Part shown: in pieces, positions 24,909 to 32,777 of the stretch
Layout of the letters: every line of letters starts with the position of its first letter
Numbering within the stretch: position 1 is the stretch's first letter
Assembly: GCA_964632995.1 (NCBI GenBank)
Contig: CAZWDL010000068.1
Coordinates: 1-38,542, forward strand
Reading direction: 5' to 3'
Length of the DNA: 38,542 nt
Origin: CAZWDL01 sp964632995
GTDB lineage: Bacteria; Bacteroidota; Bacteroidia; Chitinophagales; Saprospiraceae
Notes under the pieces: generated by a model
Databases searched by the model: none
The model's input: the letters and a program-made list of their open reading frames with translations, nothing else
What the model was told of the DNA's origin: nothing
Program-made: the position numbers and the translations under genes

Positions 24909-25457
24909 CTAGCATCCAGCACCCAGCTCATACCTGCGCTTCACCTCCCACAACTTGCCGTTGTGACGAAGCAGGACAATATCTTCCACCGGGAATTGCC
25001 GCTCGTACTCCTGCTGCCGGAAATATTCCCAGGCTTGCGGAAAGACGGAGGGCTTCAGGTCCTTAAAAGCTATGGTCATATGCGGATGATAGGGACGCTT
25101 ATCCCGGCTTTCCAGTCCAATAGCTCCGGCCAGGTGCTCCGCCAGCGCCTGCTGCAGCCTTGACAGCTGATCGTTTTTTTCAACATCGATGAAAATTACC
25201 CGGGGCCGGAAACAATCGAAGTTTTTCAATTTCAGCTCAAAAGCTGCTTCCCCCCTCGCGAATTGTATCAAGGCCTTTTCCAGTTCCAGGACCTGAGAAC
25301 CGGGCCACTTAAAAGGGGGGAAAAGCGTGATGTGCGGCGGGGAGCGAAGCGCGTGCATGCTATTGAACCTGGTCGCCGCCTCCTTTTTAAAAAGCGTAAT
25401 TTCTTCCTGAACCGGTTCTTCCGGTACTATAGCAATAAAAAAAATGCCTCCTTTCAT
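24909..25457 (-). CDS. 2'-5' RNA ligase family / 2H phosphoesterase
   Basis: A 182-residue 2H phosphoesterase superfamily protein, whose members open 2',3'-cyclic phosphates or ligate RNA with 2'-5' bonds. Both catalytic HxT motifs are present: His42-Thr44 in 'PPHITLFPPFKW' and His126-Thr128 in 'YHPHMTIAF'. 'FKDLKPSVFPQAWEYF' follows as in the family. The last residues ('LGAGC') and the stop codon come from the 'ccagcacccagc' repeat DNA at the 3' end, so the natural C-terminus may have been altered by the repeat. Divergent from the methyltransferase gene. Confidence 0.9.
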   Translation of the reverse strand: MKGGIFFIAIVPEEPVQEEITLFKKEAATRFNSMHALRSPPHITLFPPFKWPGSQVLELEKALIQFARGEAAFELKLKNFDCFRPRVIFIDVEKNDQLSRLQQALAEHLAGAIGLESRDKRPYHPHMTIAFKDLKPSVFPQAWEYFRQQEYERQFPVEDIVLLRHNGKLWEVKRRYELGAGC

Positions 25458-25566
25458 AAATGTTTATTATGCTTAATGGTCACTACTGCCGTGACGCTCG
25501 GTTCTCTTTCTTAGATTTTTGCCAAGCCGAGCTTCGCGCTCCACCCTCTTTCCGTATCTTGCACAT

Positions 25567-26103
25567 ATGCCGGGACGACAATTACACTTCCAGGAGGAAC
25601 GCAACGACTTCGAGAGCTATCTCTCGTATATTCAACAACACCGCCACCCTTTATCCTTGTTGTTAGACCGGGTAAAGGATATCCGCAACATCGGCGCCCT
25701 GTTTCGCATCGCCGACGCTGCTCGCTTGTCGCGTATTTACGGCTATAAGTTACCTGATCCGGACCAGCAAAAAAAATTAAAAAGGGTTGCGCGGGCTACG
25801 CTGGAATACGTCCCCTACACAGCCTTAAAGCATATAGAAGAAGTGGAAGCGTTAAAAAAAGACCATACTTTGATCGGACTGGAAATCACCAATCAAAGTG
25901 TTCCCTACCACCAGTTGGCGGCTCAGGGCCCCTGTGTTCTGGTCATCGGTAACGAACAGCACGGCGTTTCGGAGCAAGTCCTGGCTCTGTCGGATCAATG
26001 CATTCACATTCCCATGTTAGGCGTAAAGACCTCTATGAATGTCTCCGTCGCGACGGGTATCGCAGTGTACAGCATGCTGGAGAAAAGAGGGGATTTGAAA
26101 TAA
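25567..26103 (+). CDS. TrmH/SpoU family RNA methyltransferase
   Basis: A 178-residue SPOUT methyltransferase that 2'-O-methylates RNA, most likely a tRNA or rRNA. Motif 1 'DIRNIGALFRIADAAR' (Asn41), motif 2 'LVIGNEQHGVSEQVL' and motif 3 'IPMLGVKTSMNVSVATGIAV' are all intact, and the deep trefoil knot is formed by the last two. It lacks an N-terminal RNA-binding extension, like TrmL/TrmH-minimal proteins. Start at ATG 25567 ('MPGRQLHFQEE') is chosen because a promoter-like TATCTTGC lies directly before it and the longer frame begins within that region. Confidence 0.92.
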   Translation: MPGRQLHFQEERNDFESYLSYIQQHRHPLSLLLDRVKDIRNIGALFRIADAARLSRIYGYKLPDPDQQKKLKRVARATLEYVPYTALKHIEEVEALKKDHTLIGLEITNQSVPYHQLAAQGPCVLVIGNEQHGVSEQVLALSDQCIHIPMLGVKTSMNVSVATGIAVYSMLEKRGDLK

Positions 26104-26266
26104 GAAATAAGAAATTTTACCCGGTCATGCGAAGCCTGGGCGAAAAGAGAATACACCTATGAATTACGGGCCGGCAAGCGTGCTTGATCCTTCAAGCTTT
26201 TACCAAAAAAGCCCACCGGCTCCTTTCTGGAGTCGAGGGCCAAAAAAGTCAAATGGTATTAGAACT

Positions 26267-26623
26267 TCACAGCAGTTCTTCGTTGGTGGATTGGCGGCTC
26301 ACATACCAGTAGTAGCTGATCAGGCCCAGCCCCCCGAAAATAAGCACCATGCCGAGGTAGGCGACGAATCCGGGAAAACCGGCCATTTCCAGTGTGTAGC
26401 CCAGGATGAGTCCCACTCCTGACATCACGGCGACAATGCCGTTGCGCAGCGATATACTTTGGTCCTGTGTCTTTCGGAAAATGGAAGCATCCTTATCACG
26501 TTCGATCAGCGCCATACGGATACGGCTCCGATAGGTAAAGAACATGTAAATAAAGATGATGATAGAAGAAAAAAAGCTGATGATGGCTACAATGGGTATG
26601 AGAACTTCTTCAGCGAATTCCAT
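26267..26623 (-). CDS. DUF6249-like small membrane protein
   Basis: A 118-residue membrane protein with three hydrophobic segments (about residues 8-29, 61-80 and 85-107) and a basic, charged loop after the first ('TYRSRIRMALIERDKDASIF'). This is the layout of DUF6249 proteins of Bacteroidota, whose function is not known. It is divergent from an ECF sigma factor and its upstream region carries the same promoter sequence as that gene, so it is probably a target of the sigma factor (see the promoter entries). Confidence 0.8.
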   Translation of the reverse strand: MEFAEEVLIPIVAIISFFSSIIIFIYMFFTYRSRIRMALIERDKDASIFRKTQDQSISLRNGIVAVMSGVGLILGYTLEMAGFPGFVAYLGMVLIFGGLGLISYYWYVSRQSTNEELL

Positions 26624-26662
26624 TTAAGTGTGCATTTATTTGAATAATGTGTATTTTCAGAG

Positions 26663-26694
26663 TCTTTGACGGCGATATTTTTCGAGGGGTTACA
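26663..26694 (-). promoter_or_regulatory. ECF-type promoter of the DUF6249-like gene
   Basis: On the minus strand TGTAAC (26694-26689), 17 bases, then CGTC (26671-26668). In full it reads GTAACCCC, 14 bases, CGTCAAAGA, and matches the plus-strand copy at 26733-26764 at all 17 fixed positions. -35 TGTAAC with -10 CGTC is the kind of promoter used by several ECF sigma factors (the B. subtilis SigX consensus is similar). The start codon is 44 bases downstream. Confidence 0.7.
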
Positions 26695-26732
26695 ATAATG
26701 GTAAATATTTTTTGGGGAATATCCTTTTCCCA

Positions 26733-26764
26733 TGTAACCCCTGAGAATATTCCATCGTCAAAGA
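26733..26764 (+). promoter_or_regulatory. ECF-type promoter of the sigma factor gene (autoregulation)
   Basis: TGTAAC (26733-26738), 17 bases, CGTC (26756-26759), extending to CGTCAAAGA. The ATG at 26787 is 27 bases after the -10. With the divergent copy it forms an imperfect inverted repeat of two 31-base arms. Identical fixed bases and spacing on both strands suggest one sigma factor reads both, most simply the one encoded here. Confidence 0.7.
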
Positions 26765-26786
26765 AACCGATAATGTACACAGTCGA

Positions 26787-27359
26787 ATGGTTGAAGACAA
26801 TATTATGGTCCAACAGGTCCTGAAAGGTGATCGTCACGCCTTTCAACAGCTGGTGGAACGCTACCAGAATTACGTCTTTACCGTTACCTCCCGGGTGCTG
26901 CGATCGCGGGAAGAGGCGGAAGAAGCCGCCCAAGACGTTTTCCTTAAGGTGTACAAACAGCTGGGCTCCTTCGAGCAAAAGTCGAAGTTCAGCACCTGGC
27001 TGTACACCATTGCCTACCGGACCGCGATCGACTTTGCCCGGCGAAAAAATCCCCAGGCTTATTCAATCGAAGATGACGAGTCTTATTTGCAGATTGAAGA
27101 TGAAGTACGGCGCACCCCGGTGGAGGATATGCAGCAGCAGGATATTCAGGAGCAATTAGCGGAAGCCATCCGGCAACTGAAACCGGTGGATGCGAGCATT
27201 ATCACACTTTTTTACCTGAAAGAGCACACGGTTAAGGAGGTCAGCGAAATTACCGGCCTGACTGTAACCAATGTGAAAACAAAATTGTTTCGGTTACGTG
27301 AGCTGCTGCGGGAGCAACTCAGCCGGCAACTACAATCGGAAATTGAAGATTTACTATGA
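26787..27359 (+). CDS. ECF RNA polymerase sigma factor
   Basis: A 190-residue sigma-70 family protein with only regions 2 and 4. Region 2 covers about residues 10-85 ('FQQLVERYQNYVFTVTSRVL', 'EEAEEAAQDVFLKVYKQLGS', 'FSTWLYTIAYRTAIDFARRK'); region 4 covers about 128-180 ('LKPVDASIITLFYLKEHTV', 'KEVSEITGLTVTNVKTKLFR'). The linker is acidic. The gene overlaps the next one as ATGA, the standard sigma/anti-sigma coupling, and is preceded by a promoter shared in sequence with the divergent membrane gene. Stimulus unknown; likely an envelope signal, because its partner is in the membrane. Confidence 0.94.
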   Translation: MVEDNIMVQQVLKGDRHAFQQLVERYQNYVFTVTSRVLRSREEAEEAAQDVFLKVYKQLGSFEQKSKFSTWLYTIAYRTAIDFARRKNPQAYSIEDDESYLQIEDEVRRTPVEDMQQQDIQEQLAEAIRQLKPVDASIITLFYLKEHTVKEVSEITGLTVTNVKTKLFRLRELLREQLSRQLQSEIEDLL

Positions 27360-27853
27360 CTACACACGATGAACTCATCTGGAAATACCTCGACGGCGCC
27401 TGTACGCCGGAAGAGAAAGAGCGGGTGGAAAAGCTAAAGAAAGAGGACGCCGCTTTCCGCGCCGCCCTGCTGGAACGGCAACGACTTGATCAGGAACTGG
27501 AAGAACAGCCGCTGGAACAGCCGTCTCTGCGCTTTGCCAAAAACGTCATGGAGCGTTTACCCGAACTGTACCAGCGCAGCATCGAACCCCTGGTGCGCCC
27601 TCTCTGGATAAAAGTATTTTTCGGCAGTCTGGGCGCCCTGTTCCTGGCCTATTTCGTCATCGTTTTTCAGTCGCTCGGCCAGGCTGCTCCACAGAGCCAA
27701 GGTCCTGCTACACGCTGGGCCGACCGCTTTTCCGACCTTTTCGCTTCTCTACCCCCGCAAACGCTGAGCATACTCGCCGCAGTAAGCCTGGCCTACCTCG
27801 GCCTCGTCTTCCTCGACCGCTTTCTCAAACGCAAGTGGCTGAAAAAAGCCTGA
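27356..27853 (+). CDS. Membrane anti-sigma factor-like protein
   Basis: A 165-residue protein whose start overlaps the sigma gene stop (ATGA). Residues 1-50 ('DELIWKYLDGACTPEEKERV' and following) match the helical anti-sigma domain, but without the zinc HxxxCxxC motif. Two hydrophobic segments (about 84-107 and 135-153) anchor it, and a short linker between them faces the outside. It most probably binds the ECF sigma factor until a signal arrives. It is a non-zinc variant; identification rests on position and the N-terminal pattern. Confidence 0.8.
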   Translation: MTTHDELIWKYLDGACTPEEKERVEKLKKEDAAFRAALLERQRLDQELEEQPLEQPSLRFAKNVMERLPELYQRSIEPLVRPLWIKVFFGSLGALFLAYFVIVFQSLGQAAPQSQGPATRWADRFSDLFASLPPQTLSILAAVSLAYLGLVFLDRFLKRKWLKKA

Positions 27854-28013
27854 ACACGTATAACTGGAAAGAAGTAGCGAAAGACGATTCCAGCCTCAGC
27901 ACTACCTATTTCCGCTTTTCCTTATCCGCCGAAGTCGTCGGCCGCAACCGACTATGGCGTTCGGAGTCCGAAGCTTTAGCAAAGGCGAGCGCTTTCCGCT
28001 TTCCGACGTCCCC

Positions 28014-29351
28014 TCATATTCCTTCGAAAGCCATTCGTTCTCCTTTTTTATCCTCGAAGAATTCACCGTCGCGATAGGCCAAGTGTCCGCTGACAACCGT
28101 AGCTCCCACCTTACCTCGGAAAGTATGGCCCTCGAAGGGTGACCAGCCGCATTTGTAATAGAGGTTGTTTTTACTGACGGTCCACTCCTCATCCAGGTCG
28201 ACGATGGAAAGATCGGCCCAGTAGCCTTCGTCGAGATAGCCGCGCTGCGCGATGCGGAAGCACTCGGCCGGCGCGTGGCACATCTTCTCCACAATGCGCG
28301 GCAGGCTGATTTTACCCTGGTGGTAGAACTCCAGCATGACATTCAGCGAGTGCTGCACCAGGGGAACCCCGGAAGGCGCCTCGAAGTAATTGCCCTGCTT
28401 TTCTTCCCAGGTGTGCGGTGCGTGATCGGTGGCGATGATGTCGAGCCGGTCGTCGAGCAGCGCAGGCAGCAAGGCTTCCTGGTGTTCCCGTCCCTTGATG
28501 GCCGGGTTGCATTTGATCTGAGTGCCCAGCCGGTCGTAATCCGAGCGGTTGAAATAGAGATGGTGCACACAGAGCTCCGAAGTGATGCGCTTTTCCCGTA
28601 AGGGAATGTCGTTGCGGAAAAGGGACAATTCATCCTTGGTGGAAAGGTGCAGAATGTGCAGGCGGGTATTGTACTTTTTAGCCAGTTCTACCGCCAGCGT
28701 GGAGGATTTCAAACAAGCTTCTACACTGCGAATATCCGGATGATATTCTATAGGCACCTCTTCCCCGTACTTTTCGCGGTAGGCCGCCATATTCGCCCGG
28801 ATGGTGGCCTCGTCTTCACAGTGGGTTGCTATGAGCATAGGCACTTTAGAAAAGAGCGCATCCAAAGTTTTCTCGTCATCGACCAGCATATTGCCGGTAC
28901 TGGATCCCATGAACACCTTTACCCCACAGACCCGCCGGGAATCGGTACGCAGTACTTCCTCGATATTGTCATTCGAGGCGCCCATAAAAAACGAGTAATT
29001 GGCCAGCGAAACCGCTGCCGCCAGGTCGTACTTCTCCTGCAGCAGCTTCTGGGTCAGCGCCGGCGGTTTGGTATTCGGCATTTCCATAAAAGAGGTCACC
29101 CCACCCGCTACTGCTGCACGCGGCTCCGTATATAAATCCGCTTTGTGCGTCAGGCCGGGATCCCGAAAGTGTACCTGATCGTCAATGATGCCAGGCAACA
29201 CATAACGCCCCTCCGCTACCAGCTCTACATCCGCCTGCCGGTCAAGCTGGGCGCCGATCGCTTCCAGTCTGCCGTTTTTAATAAAAATGTCTCCTTCCTG
29301 AATACCGCCCCGGTTGACGATCCGGGCGTTCTTGATTAAAATTGTTTGCAT
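28014..29351 (-). CDS. pyrC: Dihydroorotase (class I type)
   Basis: A 445-residue amidohydrolase for the third step of pyrimidine synthesis, closing carbamoyl-aspartate to dihydroorotate. 'LPGIIDDQVHFRDPGLTHK' is the metal-binding start, where the usual HxH is Gln59-Val-His61, a variant I recall from Bacteroidota enzymes. Others are 'GVTSFMEMPNTKPP', 'GVKVFMGSSTGNML' (carboxylated Lys), 'THCEDE', 'LHILHLSTKDE' and 'DIIATDHAPHTWEEK'. The start chosen is ATG 29351 ('MQTILIKNARIVNRGG'); the 28 preceding codons lie in repeat DNA. An allantoinase or hydantoinase is the main alternative. Confidence 0.92.
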   Translation of the reverse strand: MQTILIKNARIVNRGGIQEGDIFIKNGRLEAIGAQLDRQADVELVAEGRYVLPGIIDDQVHFRDPGLTHKADLYTEPRAAVAGGVTSFMEMPNTKPPALTQKLLQEKYDLAAAVSLANYSFFMGASNDNIEEVLRTDSRRVCGVKVFMGSSTGNMLVDDEKTLDALFSKVPMLIATHCEDEATIRANMAAYREKYGEEVPIEYHPDIRSVEACLKSSTLAVELAKKYNTRLHILHLSTKDELSLFRNDIPLREKRITSELCVHHLYFNRSDYDRLGTQIKCNPAIKGREHQEALLPALLDDRLDIIATDHAPHTWEEKQGNYFEAPSGVPLVQHSLNVMLEFYHQGKISLPRIVEKMCHAPAECFRIAQRGYLDEGYWADLSIVDLDEEWTVSKNNLYYKCGWSPFEGHTFRGKVGATVVSGHLAYRDGEFFEDKKGERMAFEGI

Positions 29352-29525
29352 ATCGAGTATCGCTATATTTTTTGCAACCAATATAATACATATTTGTCTA
29401 CTGTGAGCATCCTGTACCCAGTGGGCAGCGGGCACGCCGAAACCTGGTTAAGCAAAACCCCAGCAATTCCTTCGCTAAGCACCCAAATCGAAGTGGGAAA
29501 GCGGAAGCCGGAAGGGGCTTATCCA

Positions 29526-29735
29526 GGCATCCAGCACCCAGCACCCAGCTCAAAGTCGGAAAGCGGAAAGCGGAAGTCGGAAGGGGCTTAGCGGGGCTTA
29601 TCCAGGGAATATTCCAGGCATCAAGCATCAGGCATCCAGCACCCAGCACCCAGCTCAAAGTCGGAAAGCGGAAAGCGGAAGTCGGAAGGGGCTTAGCGGG
29701 GCTTATCCAGGGAATATTCCAGGCATCAAGCATCA
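29526..29735. repeat. Tandem duplication, 2 x 105 bp, plus partial third
   Basis: 29526-29630 and 29631-29735 are identical over 105 bases, and a third copy starts at 29736 for a few bases. Each copy contains the 41 bp sequence also present at 24828-24868 and a leading 'ggcatccagcacccagca'. The exact identity means a recent duplication. Confidence 0.92.
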
Positions 29736-29767
29736 GGCATCCAGCATCCAGTATCCAGAATATTTCC

Positions 29768-29775
29768 TAGCTTTG
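29768..29775 (+). promoter_or_regulatory. -7 box TAGCTTTG upstream of purK
   Basis: A perfect TAnnTTTG match 27 bases before the purK ATG. No TTG lies at the expected -33 position, because the upstream DNA is repeat sequence. A promoter is likely but not certain. Confidence 0.5.
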
Positions 29776-29802
29776 CCCCACAAAGCTAACACAGGACTTT
29801 CT

Positions 29803-30972
29803 ATGACTACGAGCAAAGCGATCATCAATTCCGATTTCAAGTTAGGCGTACTCGGCGGCGGGCAGCTGGGCAAAATGCTGGGGCTGGCGGCCGGCAACTG
29901 GCATCTGCCTCTTTACGTGCTGGATAAAGCAAAATCTTTTCCGGCCGGCGCCGTGGCCCTTCATTTCACCGAAGGCAATTTCGCCGATTACGACGATGTG
30001 CTGCGCTTCGGAAAAGACAAGGACGTGTTAACCATCGAGATCGAACACGTCAACACGGATGCTATGCGGGAGCTGGAAAAGTCGGGGGTGAAGGTGCATC
30101 CACGGCCGGACGCACTGGATATCATCAAGGATAAAGGTGTGCAAAAGCAGTTTTACACCAAAAACGGTATTCCGACTGCGGAATACGGCCTATATGCCGA
30201 CGCGGAGGCGGTGCGTAAGGCAGTCGCCTCGGGAACGCTGCAACTACCCTTCGTTCAGAAATCCAGAACAGCCGGTTATGACGGCCGCGGCGTAGCGGTG
30301 ATTCGTTCGGAAGCGGATCTCACTCAGAAATTACTGCCCGGCGCCTGTCTGATTGAAACGCTGGTCGATATTGAAAAGGAACTGGCGGTGATCGTCGCCA
30401 GGAATGAAGACGGGCAAATTGAGACCTTCCCTACCGTAGCGATGGAATTCAATCCGGAGGCTAACCTGGTCGAATTTCTAAGCTGCCCGGCCCAGATCGA
30501 TCCGGCTATCGACCGGGAAGCCCAGCGCATCGCCCGCTCGACCATCGAAGCCTACGACCTCTGCGGGCTACTGGCGGTTGAACTCTTCCTGACGCCGCAG
30601 GGTGAAGTGCTCGTCAATGAAGTTGCTCCGCGCCCCCATAATAGCGGTCACCATACCATCGACAGCTGCTACACCTCCCAGTTTGAACAGCATCTGCGCG
30701 CCGTGCTCAACCTGCCGCTGGGCAGCACAAAATTGAAATCCCCCGCCATTATGGTCAATCTGTTGGGCGCCGACGGCTATTCCGGCCCCGCTTACTACGA
30801 CGGTTTCGGTGAATGCCTGGCCATCGAAGGCGTAAAAATGCACCTTTACGGCAAAGACCAAACCCGCCCCTTCCGCAAAATGGGCCACGCCACTGTGCTG
30901 GCGGAAGACCTGATCAACGCTCGCGAACGGGCCCGGGAGGTACAGCGGAAATTAAGGATTGTCAGCAGGTAA
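29803..30972 (+). CDS. purK: N5-carboxyaminoimidazole ribonucleotide synthase
   Basis: A 389-residue ATP-grasp enzyme of purine synthesis that carboxylates AIR with ATP and bicarbonate. 'LGVLGGGQLGKMLGLAAGNW' is the N-terminal nucleotide loop, followed by 'DVLTIEIEHVNTDAM' and 'FVQKSRTAGYDGRGVAVI'. 'EKELAVIVARNEDGQIETFP' and 'EVAPRPHNSGHHTIDSC' give the ATP-grasp core, and 'HLYGKDQTRPFRKMGHATVL' is the PurK tail. The chosen start ATG 29803 fits the promoter TAGCTTTG; an ATG ten codons earlier would place the start inside it. No purE is adjacent. Confidence 0.95.
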   Translation: MTTSKAIINSDFKLGVLGGGQLGKMLGLAAGNWHLPLYVLDKAKSFPAGAVALHFTEGNFADYDDVLRFGKDKDVLTIEIEHVNTDAMRELEKSGVKVHPRPDALDIIKDKGVQKQFYTKNGIPTAEYGLYADAEAVRKAVASGTLQLPFVQKSRTAGYDGRGVAVIRSEADLTQKLLPGACLIETLVDIEKELAVIVARNEDGQIETFPTVAMEFNPEANLVEFLSCPAQIDPAIDREAQRIARSTIEAYDLCGLLAVELFLTPQGEVLVNEVAPRPHNSGHHTIDSCYTSQFEQHLRAVLNLPLGSTKLKSPAIMVNLLGADGYSGPAYYDGFGECLAIEGVKMHLYGKDQTRPFRKMGHATVLAEDLINARERAREVQRKLRIVSR

Positions 30973-31185
30973 CCAATAGATAACGGTTTTTGCCCCCATC
31001 TTCACAGTAGTTTCTCATGGAGGGTGTATACCCTATACCCCCGATTCCTTTTGAATAGGCAGGAAAGTGGGAAAGTTTACCCCGTAGAATAGTAGCTTCG
31101 CGAATTCCACGGAGTTTACCCGCCCCGAGGCATCGAAGAGTAGACGGAAGCCGGAATCCTGCGTAAAGTCTGTATTTTTCCGGCT

Positions 31186-32625
31186 TCACCGCCGCCATTT
31201 CTCCGGCCCCACCACCGCTTCGGGATAGTCATCGCCGATGCGCATATGGTGTTCTTTCTGCTCCTGGAAAGACATGGAATGCGGGTCGTGAATCTTATCA
31301 CTGGGCAGGTCTGCCAGTTCGGGGATCCAGGTTTTGACATATTCTCCATCCGGATCAAGGCGCTGCGCCTGGGCGAGCACGTTGATGCTGCGGCTGTCCC
31401 GCGAGTCGGGACCTACACCCGCCATTTCCTGCCAGTTGCACCAGTTGCTGGCCACGTCGTAGTCGATGAGCAGGGATTCGAAATATTCGGCCCCCATTTG
31501 CCAGTTGACCCCCAGGTCGTGCACCAGGAAGCCGGCGGTAAGCTGCCGGCCGCGATTGGACATGTAGCCGGTGTTTTTAATCTCCCGCATATTGGCGTCG
31601 ATAAAAGGCACGCCGGTGCGGCCCTCTTTCCAGCGCTGCAGTAGTTTCCGGTCGTTGCGCCACTCGGGGTGACGCTCTCCCTCCACGCCTCCTTTCAGGA
31701 AGATCTTATTTTCGTGTTTTTTAGCCATGAAGCGATAAAAGTCCCGCAGCATAAGTTGATAAAATATCTCGTAGGTAGAACCGCCTGCGCCCCGCTCCGC
31801 CTCGTAACGCTCTAGCTCGTGATAGACCATTTTTGGAGAAAGACAACCCTGAGCCAGCCAGGGAGAAAATTTGGTCGAATAGCCTTCACCCAGCAGATGA
31901 TCACGCGATTCCTTATACTGATTCACCGCCCCGCTTTGCCAGAAATAGTAATCAAGTCGTTCCAGGGCGGCGCTCTCTCCACCGGTAAAATCAATAGCTG
32001 CCCTCGGGTCCGGTTCGAAGTCAGCATAACCGAGGTCCTCCAGCGTAGGAATATCGCCGGGATGTATGGCGGCAGTCACCGGTCCGAAGGGATCGGGGAC
32101 GGGTAAGGGATCGCGCACCGGAACGTAGCGCTCCACTTCCTTGCGAAACTGCGAAAAAGTATCAGGCGTATGATTGATGGGAAAGGGCAAATCGGCGGTA
32201 TAATACAGCAATTTTCCCCGGTAGTAGCGCATCTCCTGACCGATGGACCAGAGGTTCTTCTCCAGTGCATCCTGCACCTGAATTTCCTCCTCCGTGCGCT
32301 CCCGGTTACAGAAAACCCAGTTGGTTTTGATCTGCCGGGCCAACTCGAAGATAACTTCTTCCGGTTTTCCTACCCGTACGATGAGGTCGCTGCCGAGTTG
32401 CCGCAGGGACTGCCGGAGATCGGCGACGCTCTCTATGATAAATTTCGCCCGATACCGCGCCGTTTTCCGGAAACCGTACCAGCGGGTTTTTCCTCTGAAC
32501 AACCGTTCGTCAAAAACGTAAATAGGAATCACCTCCTGAGCCTGCTTCTGCGCATCACTCAGTGCTTCATTGTCATGTACTCGCAAATCTTGCCGGAACC
32601 ATACGATCGCGCGTCTCTTTTGCAT
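31186..32625 (-). CDS. cry: Cryptochrome DASH / photolyase family protein
   Basis: A 479-residue flavoprotein of the photolyase/cryptochrome family. The N-terminal alpha/beta domain binds an antenna ('AIVWFRQDLRVHDNEALSDA'), and the C-terminal helical domain binds FAD ('YSTKFSPWLAQGCLSPKMVY', 'TGVPFIDANMREIKNTGYMS', 'NRGRQLTAGFLVHDLGVNWQ', 'WCNWQEMAGVGPDSR'). 'GRTGVPFIDANMREI' with 'SNRGRQ' and 'DSRDSRSINVLAQAQRLDPD' fits the DASH type, which repairs CPDs in single-stranded DNA. The end is compact, without a long C-terminal tail. It is divergent from arfB, with 152 bp between the starts. Confidence 0.93.
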   Translation of the reverse strand: MQKRRAIVWFRQDLRVHDNEALSDAQKQAQEVIPIYVFDERLFRGKTRWYGFRKTARYRAKFIIESVADLRQSLRQLGSDLIVRVGKPEEVIFELARQIKTNWVFCNRERTEEEIQVQDALEKNLWSIGQEMRYYRGKLLYYTADLPFPINHTPDTFSQFRKEVERYVPVRDPLPVPDPFGPVTAAIHPGDIPTLEDLGYADFEPDPRAAIDFTGGESAALERLDYYFWQSGAVNQYKESRDHLLGEGYSTKFSPWLAQGCLSPKMVYHELERYEAERGAGGSTYEIFYQLMLRDFYRFMAKKHENKIFLKGGVEGERHPEWRNDRKLLQRWKEGRTGVPFIDANMREIKNTGYMSNRGRQLTAGFLVHDLGVNWQMGAEYFESLLIDYDVASNWCNWQEMAGVGPDSRDSRSINVLAQAQRLDPDGEYVKTWIPELADLPSDKIHDPHSMSFQEQKEHHMRIGDDYPEAVVGPEKWRR

Positions 32626-32777
32626 ATATAATTGGCTAAATGTAAAGTTTCAAAAATTATTGAAAGATAAACAACACACAACGTTAATGGTTTGGAATTT
32701 CCGGCACTATCGGACCGGCGCTGAACTAAAAAATTCCGGACTTTGTTGGCCAAGGGAATAGAAAAGAGAAATACAAA

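Larger units (their letters stand above)
29352..29802. other. 451 bp non-coding region of repeats between pyrC and purK
   Basis: The region is filled by the string 'acccaaatcgaagtggg', a 105 bp tandem duplication (29526-29735), 'catccagca' runs and the purK promoter. A short minus-strand frame reads through the duplication and repeats itself, but it is a by-product of the 105 bp period (35 codons). Confidence 0.8.

Noticed and set aside
27835..28077. 80-codon frame after the anti-sigma gene
   Set aside because: It overlaps the ends of both neighbouring genes in other frames and has no family features.
29398..29733. Short minus-strand frame with an internally repeated protein (MLDAWNIPWISPAKPLP twice)
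   Set aside because: It is only the translation of the 105 bp tandem duplication, which is a multiple of three. There is no conservation or start signal to support a gene.
29526..29735. Tandem repeats as a possible CRISPR array
   Set aside because: The two units are 105 bp, identical and adjacent without spacers; no cas genes are near.
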